Source: Porticoccaceae bacterium
GTDB lineage: Bacteria > Pseudomonadota > Gammaproteobacteria > Pseudomonadales > Porticoccaceae
DNA length: 48,552 nucleotides
Direction: 5' to 3'
Assembly: GCA_012960115.1 (NCBI GenBank)
Contig: DUBX01000043.1
Coordinates: forward strand, 123,439 to 171,990
The notes under the pieces were generated by a model. That model saw nothing but the letters and a program-made list of their open reading frames with translations, had not been told where the DNA came from and made no database searches. This document shows positions 8,500-18,773 of this stretch, in pieces; positions within the stretch are counted from its first letter, which is position 1; each line of letters begins with the position of its first letter. The translations under genes and the position numbers were made by a program.

Positions 8500-9272
8500 T
8501 AGCTACGCAACCGAGAGCCTGTCTCGAGCAACCTCAAGGCTAAAAAGAACAATAGTAAAGAAAATAGTCCTACCATCGAAAATGCCCACACAATAGGGAT
8601 ATCAGTAATACCAGCAATGCCATAGCGAAACGCATTAACCATATAGAGTACAGGATTAATCATAGACAGATTACGCCAAAATTCACTCAAGAGATCAATA
8701 GAGTAAAAAACGCCACCTAAATAGGTGAGTGGTGTCAAAACAAACGTAGGAATGATTGAAATATCATCAAAATTTGCTGCAAATATTGCGTTAATAAGCC
8801 CCGCGAGTGAGAACATCAAAGAGGTCATCAATACAATAGCGATAGTCACGGGTAAACTATGAATGCTAAAGTCAGCAAAATATAATGACAGCAGAGTAAC
8901 AATAAACCCCACTCCCAAACCACGGCTCATACCTCCGGCCACATATCCCAATAAAATGATCCAGTTAGGCGTTGGCGATACGAGTAACTCTTCAATATTA
9001 CGCTGGAACTTAGAGCCAAAAAATGAAGACACCACGTTGGAATAAGAATTGGTAATCACCGACATCATAATCAATCCCGGCGCCACAAACTGAATATAAG
9101 GCAACCCAGACATGGTGCCTATTCGAGACCCAATCAGCTGTCCAAATATGACGAAATACAACACTATCGTTATGATTGGTGGCAACAAAGTTTGCGGCCA
9201 AATTCTTAGAAACCGGCGAATTTCACGGCGCAGTATAGTGTCAAAGGCGATCCATTTTTGGCTACTATTCAT
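8499..9272 (-). CDS. ABC-2 type transporter permease (YadH-like)
   Basis: An inner-membrane permease of 257 residues, close to the length of E. coli YadH. It has about six hydrophobic helices, beginning with LLPPIITIVLYFVIFGQLIG and ending in an LLLFFLALRLL helix, and an ABC-2 signature region containing P-T-F-V-L-T-P-L-T-Y-L-G-G. The frame could start at 9296, but the ATG at 9270-9272 is preceded by a strong GGAGG eight bases away and gives the family length. It overlaps the ATPase gene by eight bases. With that ATPase it should form an exporter. The substrate is unknown. Confidence 0.86.
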   Translation of the reverse strand: MNSSQKWIAFDTILRREIRRFLRIWPQTLLPPIITIVLYFVIFGQLIGSRIGTMSGLPYIQFVAPGLIMMSVITNSYSNVVSSFFGSKFQRNIEELLVSPTPNWIILLGYVAGGMSRGLGVGFIVTLLSLYFADFSIHSLPVTIAIVLMTSLMFSLAGLINAIFAANFDDISIIPTFVLTPLTYLGGVFYSIDLLSEFWRNLSMINPVLYMVNAFRYGIAGITDIPIVWAFSMVGLFSLLLFFLALRLLETGSRLRS

Positions 9273-10221
9273 CAGTTTGGCCTCCGGCTGCATCAATTAA
9301 ATTCTTTTCAACCATATCAAAAAACAACTCTTCTAAACGGTTAGCCTTGTTTCTCATGCTAATCACGTGGATATTCTGACGGCTAAGCTCTATAAAAATC
9401 TCATTCATTGACTGCCCCTTCGTGACATCAACTTCAATACTGTGGCCATCAGCTAAGGTCAGCGGATAACCCTCCAATGTTGGGCACTCTGTAAGCTCTT
9501 CGCGAACGTCAAGAATAAAGGTTTCTCGATCTAGCTGTTTAAGCAACGCTTTCATGCTAGTGTTTTTGACGATGGTGCCATGATCTATAATGGCTATATT
9601 ACGACACAAACTCTCAGCCTCTTCAAGATAATGGGTGGTAAGAATGATCGTCGTGCCCTGATCATTAATCTCTTTTAAGAACTCCCACATAGATCGACGC
9701 AACTCAATATCAACACCGGCAGTTGGCTCATCAAGCACCAGTAGCTGAGGTTCATGAATCAATGCTCGAGCAATCATCAAACGGCGTTTCATACCGCCAG
9801 ACAATGTTCTAGATATTTCGTTACGACGCTCCCATAAACCAAGCTGCTTAAGATATTTTTCGGCCCGCTCTAGAGCAATGTTGGCTTTGATACCGTAATA
9901 ACCAGCCTGAGCGACCAATATATCTATGGGTTTTTCAAACTGGTTAAAGTTAAATTCTTGAGGCACCACGCCAACAAACTGCTTTGCGATAGAAAAATCT
10001 CTATCAATATCATGTCCGAAAATTGTCACTACTCCCTCTGTTTTTCTGACCAGAGAGCAAATGATGCCTATCGTGGTTGATTTACCAGCGCCATTGGGAC
10101 CGAGAAGAGCAAAAAAATCACCCTTAGCAACATCCAGATCTATGCCTTTTAGAGCCTCGAGCTGATTATCATAGGTTTTACGAAGGTTTTTGATGGACAA
10201 GGCAGGCTGCATAGTATTCAA
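9265..10221 (-). CDS. ABC transporter ATP-binding protein (YadG-like)
   Basis: The ATPase partner of the following permease. Walker A GPNGAGKST is at 41-49, the signature LSGGMKRR at 140-147 and Walker B LLVLDEPTAGVD at 160-171. A C-terminal regulatory stretch of about 90 residues is like that of YadG-type exporters. The frame opens with TTG (10219-10221), preceded by GGAA at a good distance. An ATG three codons in (10210-10212) matches family N-termini better but has a poorer ribosome-binding site. It is the first gene of a three-gene coupled unit ending in queF. The divergent 156-base region to the DUF2062 gene holds its promoter. Confidence 0.88.
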   Translation of the reverse strand: MNTMQPALSIKNLRKTYDNQLEALKGIDLDVAKGDFFALLGPNGAGKSTTIGIICSLVRKTEGVVTIFGHDIDRDFSIAKQFVGVVPQEFNFNQFEKPIDILVAQAGYYGIKANIALERAEKYLKQLGLWERRNEISRTLSGGMKRRLMIARALIHEPQLLVLDEPTAGVDIELRRSMWEFLKEINDQGTTIILTTHYLEEAESLCRNIAIIDHGTIVKNTSMKALLKQLDRETFILDVREELTECPTLEGYPLTLADGHSIEVDVTKGQSMNEIFIELSRQNIHVISMRNKANRLEELFFDMVEKNLIDAAGGQTDE

Positions 10222-10377
10222 CTAATAGGTTCCAATTGACGTATATAAAGACAGGTTTATAAAAGCTTATTGTATCCTGCATCCACAAATAAGTCCTCGT
10301 TTAGATGTTGTTTTCCCTAGTTACCCATAGCCGTTGAGGGCATAATAGAGAATCGAGTTTGATCTAACGAGAGTAGC

Positions 10378-10899
10378 ATGCCACGCAAAACAATTCGTCG
10401 TTTTTTGCCGGACTTAAAAGGGATTCTTGATCGCCCGTCGTTACGTTGGATTAGCGACTTACCCCAGGATCCAAATCTGTTGCATCTCAACCGCCATTCG
10501 GTGTCCTTGGCGGTATTTATCGGCATATTCTGCGCCTTTATACCTATTCCTATTCAAACCCTGCTGGTGATTGGCATGTGTTTTTGGTGGGGTGCCAATC
10601 TGCCCATTGCCATGATGATCATATGGCTTAGTAACCCAATAACCATTCCGCCAATGTTCTATCTAACCTATAAATTGGGCAACTATCTACTGGGTACTGA
10701 GGTTGGAGAGTTTTCGGTCACTCTAAGTTGGCAGTGGTTCTCTCAACTTGGTTCAGAAATATTGCTACCTCTGTTTGTCGGCAGTCTGCTGTGCGGTACT
10801 CTTCTGGCATCTATCGGCTACTTTTTCATTCTCTATTTATGGCGCTGGAAAGTGATTAGAAATTGGGAGAAGCGTAAAGACTTACGCAATACCCCGTAG
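10378..10899 (+). CDS. DUF2062 inner-membrane protein
   Basis: A 173-residue protein with a basic N-terminus and three hydrophobic segments: AVFIGIFCAFIPIPIQTLLV, a second around AMMIIWLSNPITIPPMF, and a third near 131-155. The combination F-P-I-P-x-Q and NPITIPP is the hallmark of the DUF2062 family, whose function is not established. It ends in a charged tail. It faces the lolE end convergently, with 34 bases between. In related bacteria it tends to lie beside the lol genes, as far as I recall. Confidence 0.82.
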   Translation: MPRKTIRRFLPDLKGILDRPSLRWISDLPQDPNLLHLNRHSVSLAVFIGIFCAFIPIPIQTLLVIGMCFWWGANLPIAMMIIWLSNPITIPPMFYLTYKLGNYLLGTEVGEFSVTLSWQWFSQLGSEILLPLFVGSLLCGTLLASIGYFFILYLWRWKVIRNWEKRKDLRNTP

Positions 10900-10933
10900 A
10901 CAAGTTAGGGCCCCAATGACTCAGTTTAAAACT

Positions 10934-12154
10934 CTACTCGTACCGCAATTCATCAGCCGGAACCGTTCGACTGGCGCGCAACGCAGGATAAATAGTGGCG
11001 AGCACATTCAGCACTAAGGCAGAGGTTGCAATCAAGGTGACGTCCGACCAGCGCATATCAACGGGAACGTAATCAATGGGGTACACCGAGGTATCAAGGA
11101 ATTTAGCGCCTAACGCTGACTCAACCCAAACGACCATATCAGCGGTCCAATAACAACCGGCCACACCCAAAGCGACACCGATTGAAATACCGAACAATCC
11201 TATCATTGAACCCTGCATTAGAAATAAACTTACGATATTAGATCTCGACAAACCCAAGGTCTGTAAAACAGCGATATCTTTGCGCTTATCCATGACGGTC
11301 ATCATCAACATGGAAATGACATTAAAGGCAGCTATAGCAACAATCAAAAAAATCAGTAACCCAACCATATTGCGTGATAGCTGGATCGCCTTGTAAAGGT
11401 TGCCATGAGTCTGAAACCAATCTCGAAAGCCATAGCCATAGGGCAACTGATTAACAATCTCGAAGCCAATATTCCGCGCATTAAATTGTTCGTCTATCTG
11501 CAACCGGAACCCTTGCACTCTGTTGCTCATACCCCCAATCGTCGACGCCTGTTCTAGTGAAACTAGGGCCAAAGCCTGATCTATTTCAGTGTGTGTAGAA
11601 AACACACCTGCAACGACAAGTGAGTATGCTTTTGTCGGTAGACCATCGGCCGCGGGAATAATCACCGATACAGATTGCTTGATCGATACGTTTAGTGCCT
11701 CGGCAACCACCTCAGACAGCAATATCTGTCCCGCATCAGGCATGATCAACTGATACTCCTCAAGCATTTTCGCAATGCCAATCGGCAGAGCCCGAGAGGA
11801 GAGCCCCAGCAATTGAATTGGCCGTGCTTGCAAGCGGCTATTAATAAGACCCTCTACTTGATTGTACGGCGACACTTCAGTGACATGGTTAAAGGTCGCA
11901 ATACGAGATTGTTCTGCTGGCCAGTCTTCTATGCCTTGCGAATGGATAATCTGCACATGAGGCACAACTGAAAGAATATTCTCACGTAATTCACGATCAA
12001 AGCCGTTCATGACCGACAAAACGATGACCAGCAATGCGACTCCAAGGACTAATCCGGTAATTGCCAATAGAGAAATAAAAGAGACTAATAGGTTGGAGCG
12101 CCCACCGGAGAAGAAATAGCGCAAACCAATAAATATTGGGACTGGCTTAAACAA
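10934..12154 (-). CDS. lolE: Lipoprotein-releasing ABC transporter permease LolE
   Basis: A permease of the LolCDE complex, which extracts mature lipoproteins from the inner membrane and hands them to LolA. At 406 residues it has an N-terminal helix with the LolC/E motif SVMNGFDRELRE near 47-58, a periplasmic domain of about 210 residues and three C-terminal helices of the FtsX/MacB type (around 265-400). The start is TTG (12152-12154), preceded by GGAG seven bases away. No ATG lies in the relevant part of the frame, so a TTG start is well supported. It overlaps the lolD stop by eight bases. Assignment as LolE rather than LolC rests on its place after lolD. Confidence 0.92.
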   Translation of the reverse strand: MFKPVPIFIGLRYFFSGGRSNLLVSFISLLAITGLVLGVALLVIVLSVMNGFDRELRENILSVVPHVQIIHSQGIEDWPAEQSRIATFNHVTEVSPYNQVEGLINSRLQARPIQLLGLSSRALPIGIAKMLEEYQLIMPDAGQILLSEVVAEALNVSIKQSVSVIIPAADGLPTKAYSLVVAGVFSTHTEIDQALALVSLEQASTIGGMSNRVQGFRLQIDEQFNARNIGFEIVNQLPYGYGFRDWFQTHGNLYKAIQLSRNMVGLLIFLIVAIAAFNVISMLMMTVMDKRKDIAVLQTLGLSRSNIVSLFLMQGSMIGLFGISIGVALGVAGCYWTADMVVWVESALGAKFLDTSVYPIDYVPVDMRWSDVTLIATSALVLNVLATIYPALRASRTVPADELRYE

Positions 12155-12845
12155 CAGGTTGCTCCATCGCCACTAATTCACCCTCTTCTAAACTGACCGT
12201 TCTATCCATTTGAGCGGCAATGGCCCTGTCATGAGTGACTAGTACAAAGGAAATGGCTAATGAATGGTTTAGTTCGACCAATAACGCCAGTATCGATGCG
12301 GCCGTGTGAGGATCAAGATTTCCGGTAGGTTCATCCATAAGAACAACGGAAGGCTCGGTAACAAGCGCCCGAGCAACGGCGACACGCTGCCGCTCTCCCC
12401 CAGAAAGTTCAGCGGGCTGATGACTTAGTCGACTGCCAAGACCTACACGTTCTAACAACGCAGTGGCCCGTTCTCGTGCTTCTGCGACCGAGCAGCCACC
12501 AATTAAAAGTGGCATAGCGACATTCTCTAAGGCAGAAAACTCACCAAGCAAGTGATGAAATTGATAAACAAAGCCCACATGTTGGTTGCGCCACCTTGCT
12601 CGATCAGACGCACCCAAGCTACCCCAGTGCTGATCACAGACCAAAACAGTACCAGAACTCGGGTCATCAAGACCACCTAGGAGATTCAGTAACGTAGTTT
12701 TTCCGGAACCAGATACACCCACTATTGCTAGCTTCTCACCCCTCTTAATATCAAGATTAACCGCCTTAAGCACCGACAAGTTCAGGTTGCCCTGCTGATA
12801 ATCACGACTAAGGTCTTTAGCAACGAGTACCGATTCAATGGTCAT
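12147..12845 (-). CDS. lolD: Lipoprotein-releasing ABC transporter ATPase LolD
   Basis: The ATPase that powers lipoprotein release by LolC and LolE. From the ATG at 12843-12845 it is 232 residues, the family length. Walker A GVSGSGKT is at 43-50, the signature LSGGERQRVAVARAL at 147-161 and Walker B VVLMDEPTGNLD at 167-178. The open frame continues upstream to a GTG, but the ATG has a GGAGG nine bases before it. It overlaps lolC by 11 bases and lolE by 8, giving tight coupling of the three subunits. Confidence 0.96.
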   Translation of the reverse strand: MTIESVLVAKDLSRDYQQGNLNLSVLKAVNLDIKRGEKLAIVGVSGSGKTTLLNLLGGLDDPSSGTVLVCDQHWGSLGASDRARWRNQHVGFVYQFHHLLGEFSALENVAMPLLIGGCSVAEARERATALLERVGLGSRLSHQPAELSGGERQRVAVARALVTEPSVVLMDEPTGNLDPHTAASILALLVELNHSLAISFVLVTHDRAIAAQMDRTVSLEEGELVAMEQPVV

Positions 12846-14088
12846 AACGCAAAGCCTCCGCTGGCAATATCTTTCCTGCACGCCAAGCCGGGTAAAGCGT
12901 GGCTAAAAAACTAACTGTCAGCGCAATACCTACAACGGCTGCAACGTCACTAAATACTATTCTTGATGGTAATGTATTGATGAGATAAATACTTGGGTCA
13001 AACAGATAAACTCCTAGCAAGCTCTCAATGAGACCGACAATATCACCAATAAAGTACGCGATAAAACACCCTAGTAAAGCACCACTAAGCACGCCAACAG
13101 CCCCCACCGTCATACCTTGCACTATGAAGATCTTGGCAATCAAACTGGAGTTTGCACCCATGGTTCTGATCACCGCTATATCTTTGCGCTTGTCAGCCAC
13201 CATCAACACGAGACTTGCGATAATATTAAAAGCAGCAACAGCAATAATGACTGACAGTAAAAGACTGACCACTAGTTTCTCCATTCGCATAGCCTGAAAA
13301 AGAGAACTCATTGTGTTAGACCACGAACGCCACTGGTGATTGGGGAGTATGGATGTCGCATTGGACTTCAGCCAGCTATCGACTTTATAAGGATCTTCAA
13401 ATTGCAGCTGGAATCCCTGATAGTTATCCCCTAGCCGCATTAATTTCTGCATATCTTTCTGGTGCATAAAAGCTACCGAAGCATCGACCTGAGCCCCGAC
13501 TTCAAAAATCCCTGAAACCGTGACTCGCTTAGTCCGTGGAAAAATACCGGCGGGTGTCACGCTAATCATCGGCAAGGTAACCTGTATTTTATCGCCTATA
13601 AAGACATTGAGTTTTCGCGCTATTTGACTGCCTAAAATGATACTGAAATCACCGGGCGCTAGCTGCTCCACATAACCACTCAGCATATTCTCTTTTAATA
13701 GCTCAGCAGTTGGCCAGGCCTCATCTAAGCCCTGTAAATTAACCCCAACCTGATTGACATCTTCAGACAGCATCACAAACCCCTGCACCATGGGAACGAC
13801 TGCAGTGACGCCCGTATCACCACCAGCGATAACCTGTTGTCTAATCTCGGCGAGTTGATCTGATGTAAAGCTAGGGTGACCTACGACCGTAGCATGGGGA
13901 ATGATTCGCAATAGGCGCTGTTTTATTTCTTTATCAAAACCGTTCATCACAGACAGAACCACGATAAGTGCCATCACGCCAAGTGCCATCGCAGCCACAG
14001 AGAAGCCTGAAATAAAAGACACGAACCCTTCTCTCCGCTTACTACGGGTATAGCGATATCCAATAAAGAATGGGAGATTTTTTAACAT
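12835..14088 (-). CDS. lolC: Lipoprotein-releasing ABC transporter permease LolC
   Basis: First gene of lolCDE, 417 residues from the ATG at 14086-14088. It starts MLKNLPFFIGYRYTRSKR, then an N-terminal helix, the SVMNGFDKEIKQ motif, a periplasmic domain and three C-terminal FtsX-like helices ending with ALRYDH. A longer frame opens at a TTG at 14143-14145, but its extra 19 residues do not fit LolC proteins. It is clearly paralogous to LolE in this window. The gap to the sthA stop is about 100 bases, so lolCDE may have its own promoter there, though none is obvious. Confidence 0.94.
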   Translation of the reverse strand: MLKNLPFFIGYRYTRSKRREGFVSFISGFSVAAMALGVMALIVVLSVMNGFDKEIKQRLLRIIPHATVVGHPSFTSDQLAEIRQQVIAGGDTGVTAVVPMVQGFVMLSEDVNQVGVNLQGLDEAWPTAELLKENMLSGYVEQLAPGDFSIILGSQIARKLNVFIGDKIQVTLPMISVTPAGIFPRTKRVTVSGIFEVGAQVDASVAFMHQKDMQKLMRLGDNYQGFQLQFEDPYKVDSWLKSNATSILPNHQWRSWSNTMSSLFQAMRMEKLVVSLLLSVIIAVAAFNIIASLVLMVADKRKDIAVIRTMGANSSLIAKIFIVQGMTVGAVGVLSGALLGCFIAYFIGDIVGLIESLLGVYLFDPSIYLINTLPSRIVFSDVAAVVGIALTVSFLATLYPAWRAGKILPAEALRYDH

Positions 14089-14187
14089 GAACAGATTAAA
14101 CCTGAAAGCCCGATCACAAACAACAAAGAGTCCAGTAGAGGTCAATAATCTTGATCATTCTGAGGAATGAAACGGAAGACCAGGCGT

Positions 14188-15605
14188 TTAGCTCTGTTTT
14201 TCATCAAAATGGCGGTGCTGTCTACTGACCCGATTCAGCCCGTTCATCGACGCAATTCGATAGGCTTCAGCCATGGTTGGATAGTTAAAGGTAGTTCGCA
14301 GGAAGTACTTGATCGTATTAGCCTCACCTTCTTGATTCATTATCGCCTGGCCAATATGAATAATCTCAGCGGCCTCAGCACCAAAACAATGGATACCAAG
14401 AATTTCGAGGGTGTCTTGGTGAAAGAGTATCTTCAGCATACCGACTTCTTCACCCGATATTTGGGCCCGAGCGGTATCTTTAAAGTACGCTCGCCCAATT
14501 TCGTAGGGAACTTTTTGTTCGGTCAATTCTCTCTCGTTTTTACCCACAAAACTAATTTCAGGAATAGTCCAAATGCCCGTGGCAACATCGTCCACCCGAA
14601 ACTGATCTGCCATATCGCACATATGAGAAGCCGCGGATCGACCTTGATCATATGCAGCTCCAGCTAGCGCTGGCCATCCAATGACGTCACCTACGGCATA
14701 GATATGCGGGATAGCAGTTTGATAATCGTGGTTAACGATCAACTGGCCGCGCTCGTCAGCTTCTAAGCCAATCGCTTTTAAACCAAGACCTTTGGTGTTA
14801 CCAGAGCGCCCGTTACACCACAGTAACGCCTCTGCATGAATTCGTTTACCTGACTTTAACTCTAAGGTAACTCCCGTATCACTGGTCACGACTCGCTCGT
14901 ACTCTTCGTTGTGACGAACCATCACATTTAGATCGCGCAGGTGATAACTCAAGGCATCTGAAATTTCATCGTCGAGGAAATTCATTAACCATTCTCGCGT
15001 ATTGACCAGATCGACCCGAGTATCTAGGCCAGAAAAGATTGAGGCGTACTCACAGCCAATGACGCCAGCACCATAAATAATAATATTGCGTGGTGAACTA
15101 TCGAGCTTCAAAATAGAATCGCTATCAAAAATAGCCGCATGATTGAAATCGATATCATCAGGGCGATAGGGACTAGAGCCCGTCGCAATAAGGAAGAATT
15201 TACTACCAATAACCACCGAGGTGCCATCATCAGCACGTACTAATATCTCGTGAGCATTGCTAAATGTGGCTCGCCCCACATGCAGGCGCACACGATTGCG
15301 GGCATAACCTTTTGTCCGGCCTTCGACCTGCTTAGTAATCACATCCTCGGCGGACTTCATCATTTCCGGAAAAGAGAACCAACGAGGTTCACCAATAGAG
15401 CGGAACATAGGCATTTTATTGTATTGCGCACGGAGTGCCGCAGAGCTTTAGACGGGATAGTGCCCAAATGGGTACAGTTACCACCTGGCATTGCACGATC
15501 ATCAACGACTGCGACTCGCAATCCTTGCTTAACCGCATTTATAGCTGCCCCTTCGCCCGCTGGACCACTGCCAATAACAACCAAATCGTAAGAAAAATCA
15601 GCCAT
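14188..15605 (-). pseudogene. sthA: Soluble pyridine nucleotide transhydrogenase, interrupted by a one-base frameshift
   Basis: SthA is an FAD enzyme that passes hydride between NADPH and NAD. The reading is split over two frames. 15360-15605 encodes the N-terminus with the FAD motif [10 protein letters not shown] and [18 protein letters not shown]. 14188-15414 encodes the rest, with [11 protein letters not shown], the second nucleotide site, [10 protein letters not shown] and the dimerisation end [14 protein letters not shown]...[10 protein letters not shown]. Adding one base in the AAAA run just before 15414 joins the frames into 472 residues, against 466 in E. coli. The active-site first cysteine of related disulfide reductases is absent, as is normal for SthA (NCTHLG). 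Either a recent frameshift or a sequence error; everything else is well conserved. It follows nqrM by two bases. Confidence 0.88.
15404..15417 (-). other. sthA: Frameshift point in sthA
   Basis: On the minus strand the codons ACA ATA AAA TGC continue into a frame that stops after about 22 non-homologous residues. Reading AAA ATG CCT ATG instead resumes clear SthA sequence. A single missing A in a run of four to five explains it. The element is not a standard X-XXY-YYZ slippery site. Confidence 0.75.
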
Positions 15606-15607
15606 CT

Positions 15608-15850
15608 CTAAAAACTCTTTTGTTGGGCATCCATTGCGTTATAAGACACTGACTCACTGGTCTCAGTACTTTTCTCGTCACACTTATTGGGGTCATCACC
15701 GCAAATATCGCAGGTATAATCAGTTTCACCTAAAGCCGCGCCGACACCACCGCAAGAACCGGATATAGGCTTGCGACCCACCAGAACACCAACCGACATG
15801 GCTCCGATCAGTAGACCAAACATCACAACTGCTAAAATAATTTCTGCCAT
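15608..15850 (-). CDS. nqrM: Na+-NQR maturation protein NqrM (DUF539)
   Basis: An 80-residue protein with one N-terminal membrane helix (about residues 4-25) and four cysteines at 33, 47, 50 and 57 in the arrangement C...CDIC...C typical of NqrM. In Vibrio, NqrM is needed to deliver iron to the membrane centre between NqrD and NqrE. The tail after residue 60 is serine-rich and variable. It starts one base after apbE ends and precedes sthA by two bases, so it belongs to the nqr operon. Confidence 0.93.
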   Translation of the reverse strand: MAEIILAVVMFGLLIGAMSVGVLVGRKPISGSCGGVGAALGETDYTCDICGDDPNKCDEKSTETSESVSYNAMDAQQKSF

Positions 15851-15851
15851 C

Positions 15852-16937
15852 TTACTGGGCCTCTATCAGTTCGTTGATTTCCAAGAGGGGCGTAAAAGTT
15901 TCACTGTAAGAAACGGTATAACCTTCATCTTGTCGAGCAACAATATAGACTGGAATTTTTAATTCATTAGCTAAATCGACAGCTTGGTCACTATTCATGA
16001 CCATTAATGCTGTTGCCCAAGCATCAGCCTCGGCACAGGTGTCTGCGACCACCGTAACAGAAGCCACGGAATGAGTCGTTGGACGTCCCGAGCGCGGATC
16101 AATGGTATGGGAGTAGCGCACGCCATCTCGCTCAAAATAATTTCTGTAGTCCCCTGATGTAGCCACGGCCCCTGCCTCTAAATTAAGCACCTGAGCAACC
16201 GCCTCAGTTAGCGATGGTGACTCTATAGCTAATCGCCAAGGATCCCCTTCAGGATTAAGTCCGCTTACTCGCGTCTCCCCACCCACCTCGACCAAGTAAT
16301 CAGGAAGTCCGTTCATTTCCAAAAGGTCGGCGACCAAATCTACAGCGTAACCCTTAGCTACCGCAGATAAGTCCAACCGCAAAGGGCGACTTTTACTCAG
16401 CAAAACTTGCTGATTATTCACCGTCCTATTAACCGCATCAAACCCAATGCTAGCAAGGCTTCTCTGGATAGCGCTATCACTCGGCACAACATCACCAGTA
16501 AATGTGGGGCCAAAGCCCCAAATATCCACTAATGGGCCAACAGTAGGGTCAAGAGTACCACCGCTTTTTTGCCAAATTTTTCGTGTTATCCGCAACACTT
16601 GATCAAAGTCGTCAGAAATAACTAGACGCTCCCCAACATTCAACTGATTAAACTGACTTATCTCAGAATCAACTTTGTACGTCGACATAGACTTATCAAC
16701 ACGATCAAGGGTCTGTTCAATTTGTTTGGCAAGATCCGCCGGAGCCGGTTGGTCTGCAACAATTGTGACATGATAACTGGTGCCCATCTTACTACCAGAT
16801 ATCTTAATAATTTCTGGGCCACGATTACAACCACCCAATAGTACTAGAAAGACAAAAAGCAGGACACAGGTAACCGAAAAAGAGGCTTTGTGAAACCTCG
16901 TTAGCGTACTAATGTTCTGCTTATCCGCCAAAGTCAT
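15852..16937 (-). CDS. apbE: FAD:protein FMN transferase ApbE
   Basis: A lipoprotein flavin transferase that attaches FMN by a phosphoester bond to threonines of NqrB and NqrC on the outer face of the inner membrane. From the ATG at 16935-16937 it has 361 residues. It has an N-terminal helix and lipobox LLGGC (cysteine at about residue 37), [12 protein letters not shown] after it, VGGETRVSG in the middle, and [35 protein letters not shown] in the second half, a run diagnostic of ApbE that includes metal and FAD contacts. A TTG one codon upstream is also open. The start overlaps the nqrF stop by 17 bases, so it is co-translated with its substrate operon. Confidence 0.95.
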   Translation of the reverse strand: MTLADKQNISTLTRFHKASFSVTCVLLFVFLVLLGGCNRGPEIIKISGSKMGTSYHVTIVADQPAPADLAKQIEQTLDRVDKSMSTYKVDSEISQFNQLNVGERLVISDDFDQVLRITRKIWQKSGGTLDPTVGPLVDIWGFGPTFTGDVVPSDSAIQRSLASIGFDAVNRTVNNQQVLLSKSRPLRLDLSAVAKGYAVDLVADLLEMNGLPDYLVEVGGETRVSGLNPEGDPWRLAIESPSLTEAVAQVLNLEAGAVATSGDYRNYFERDGVRYSHTIDPRSGRPTTHSVASVTVVADTCAEADAWATALMVMNSDQAVDLANELKIPVYIVARQDEGYTVSYSETFTPLLEINELIEAQ

Positions 16938-18144
16938 CAAGGAAAATATTCTCTTGTTCTACGCCCAGGTCGGTCAGCATTTTGACTACTGCTGCATTCA
17001 TCATTGGCGGACCACACATGTAAAATTCGCAATCCTCTGGAGCCTCATGATCTTTCAAATACTGCTCATAAAGCACATTATGAATAAACCCTTTTAGCCC
17101 ATCCCATTTATCTTCTGGTTGAGGATCAGACAACGCTAGGTGCCAATCGAAATTGTCATTTTCAGATGCTAAAGCGTCATACTCATCATCATAAAAACAC
17201 TCACGCAGCGAACGAGCGCCATACCAAAAGCTGATTTTACGGTCTGAGTTGACGCGTTTAAGCTGATCAAAAATATGTGACCGCATGGGGGCCATGCCCG
17301 CGCCACCGCCGATAAAGACCATCTCATTACTAGTCTCTTTCGCAAAGAACTCTCCAAAGGGACCATAAACAGGGATAGTATCGCCAGGCTTTAAACCAAA
17401 CACATAGGAAGACATCACACCAGGTTTGATACCTACCGAACCTGGAGGTGGAGTCGCAATACGAATATTAAACTTAACCACGCCCTTCTCGTCAGGATAG
17501 TTAGCCATTGAATAGGCTCGGATCACGGTTTCATCGACTATTGATTCATGGTTGAAAAATCCAAAACGCTCCCAATCACCACGATATTCCTCTTCAATAT
17601 CAAAATCAGAGTATTTAATGTGGTGCGGCGGACACTCTAGCTGAACATACCCTCCAGCTCGGAAATTGACATCTACGCCTTCAGGCAGTTTCAACGTCAG
17701 CTCTTTAATGAAGGTTGCCATATTTGGATTTGATACAACTGTACACTCCCAACGTTTAACACCGAACACCTCTTCAGGGATCTGGACCTTCATATCTTGT
17801 TTGACGGGAGTCTGACACGACAAGCGCCAGCCTTCAGCCGCCTCACGACGAGTAAAATGCCCCTCTTCGGTTGGCAACATCGACCCGCCGCCATCGCTAA
17901 TCACGCACTTGCACTGGGCACAGCTGCCACCACCACCGCACGCCGAGGGCAAAAAAAGTCCCACGGATGACAAAGTCTGTAGTAGCTTATCGCCAGCAGG
18001 CACGGTAATAGTTTTCTCACCATTGATCACAATATTCACATTACCGGAGGATACAAGCTTGCTTCGAGCAGCCAAGATAAACGCCACGAGCGCGAGAATC
18101 ACCGCTGTAAACATGCTCACACCAAGAATAATTTCAGTATTCAT
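16921..18144 (-). CDS. nqrF: Na+-translocating NADH:quinone reductase subunit F
   Basis: The NADH-oxidising subunit (407 residues) and entry point for electrons. One N-terminal helix (5-25) anchors it. A plant-type ferredoxin domain binds [2Fe-2S] through C69, C75, C78 and C110 (spacing matches Vibrio NqrF). A ferredoxin-reductase domain follows, with the FAD motif RAYSMANYP (209-217), NADH-binding [11 protein letters not shown] (279-289) and C377 in MCGPPMM. It ends LDDFGG, typical of NqrF. It lies 20 bases after nqrE and overlaps apbE. Confidence 0.97.
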   Translation of the reverse strand: MNTEIILGVSMFTAVILALVAFILAARSKLVSSGNVNIVINGEKTITVPAGDKLLQTLSSVGLFLPSACGGGGSCAQCKCVISDGGGSMLPTEEGHFTRREAAEGWRLSCQTPVKQDMKVQIPEEVFGVKRWECTVVSNPNMATFIKELTLKLPEGVDVNFRAGGYVQLECPPHHIKYSDFDIEEEYRGDWERFGFFNHESIVDETVIRAYSMANYPDEKGVVKFNIRIATPPPGSVGIKPGVMSSYVFGLKPGDTIPVYGPFGEFFAKETSNEMVFIGGGAGMAPMRSHIFDQLKRVNSDRKISFWYGARSLRECFYDDEYDALASENDNFDWHLALSDPQPEDKWDGLKGFIHNVLYEQYLKDHEAPEDCEFYMCGPPMMNAAVVKMLTDLGVEQENIFLDDFGG

Positions 18145-18164
18145 ACTCAGTTACTTCTCCGTTA

Positions 18165-18773
18165 TTACAGATCAATTCCGCCAAAAGACATAAACCCAAG
18201 GGAAACTAAGCCCACGGTAATAAATACGATACCCAGCCCCTGCAGGCCTTCTGGAATATCGCTATATTTCAATTTTTCACGGATACCCGCCAAAACAGCA
18301 ATAGCCAGAGCCCATGAGGTTCCCGAGCCGAGACCATAAACAACGCTTTCTGTGAAATTAAACCCACGTTCGGCCATGAGTAACGAGCCCCCTAAAATCG
18401 CGCAATTCACCGTAATGAGAGGTAAGAAAACGCCCAGCGCGTTATAAAGCGCAGGGACATACTTATCTAGAACCATTTCAAGAATTTGCACAATCGCCGC
18501 GATAACACCAATAAAGCATAGATATACTAAAAAGCTGAGATCAACATCAGGAAGACCAGCCCATGCAAGCGCGCCATCAGACAGAAGATAGGTAAGTAGC
18601 AGGTTATTCACCGGAACCGTAATGGTTTGCACCACAATGACCGCAATGCCTAAGCCTATCGCAGCGTCGATTTTTTTCGACAATGCAATAAAGGTGCACA
18701 TGCCTAAAAACATGCTCAGGGCGATATTATCAATAAAGATAGAGCGAACGAGCAAACTAAGATAATGTTCCAT
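18165..18773 (-). CDS. nqrE: Na+-translocating NADH:quinone reductase subunit E
   Basis: A 202-residue membrane subunit with six predicted helices. Homologous to NqrD with inverted topology. The pair holds an iron centre within the membrane. Cysteines C26 (MCTF) and C124 (NCAI) correspond to the conserved ligands, the second displaced by four residues because of a slightly longer loop. [10 protein letters not shown] forms the C-terminus. The ATG overlaps the nqrD stop (TAATG). Confidence 0.97.
   Translation of the reverse strand: MEHYLSLLVRSIFIDNIALSMFLGMCTFIALSKKIDAAIGLGIAVIVVQTITVPVNNLLLTYLLSDGALAWAGLPDVDLSFLVYLCFIGVIAAIVQILEMVLDKYVPALYNALGVFLPLITVNCAILGGSLLMAERGFNFTESVVYGLGSGTSWALAIAVLAGIREKLKYSDIPEGLQGLGIVFITVGLVSLGFMSFGGIDL

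Noticed and set aside
8480-8520. preQ1 riboswitch for queF
   Set aside because: queF overlaps the upstream permease gene, so there is no untranslated leader to hold one.
15395-15420. Programmed -1 frameshifting in sthA
   Set aside because: The slip site lacks an X-XXY-YYZ heptamer, there is no evident downstream structure, and SthA homologues are made without frameshifting. Error or mutation is simpler.
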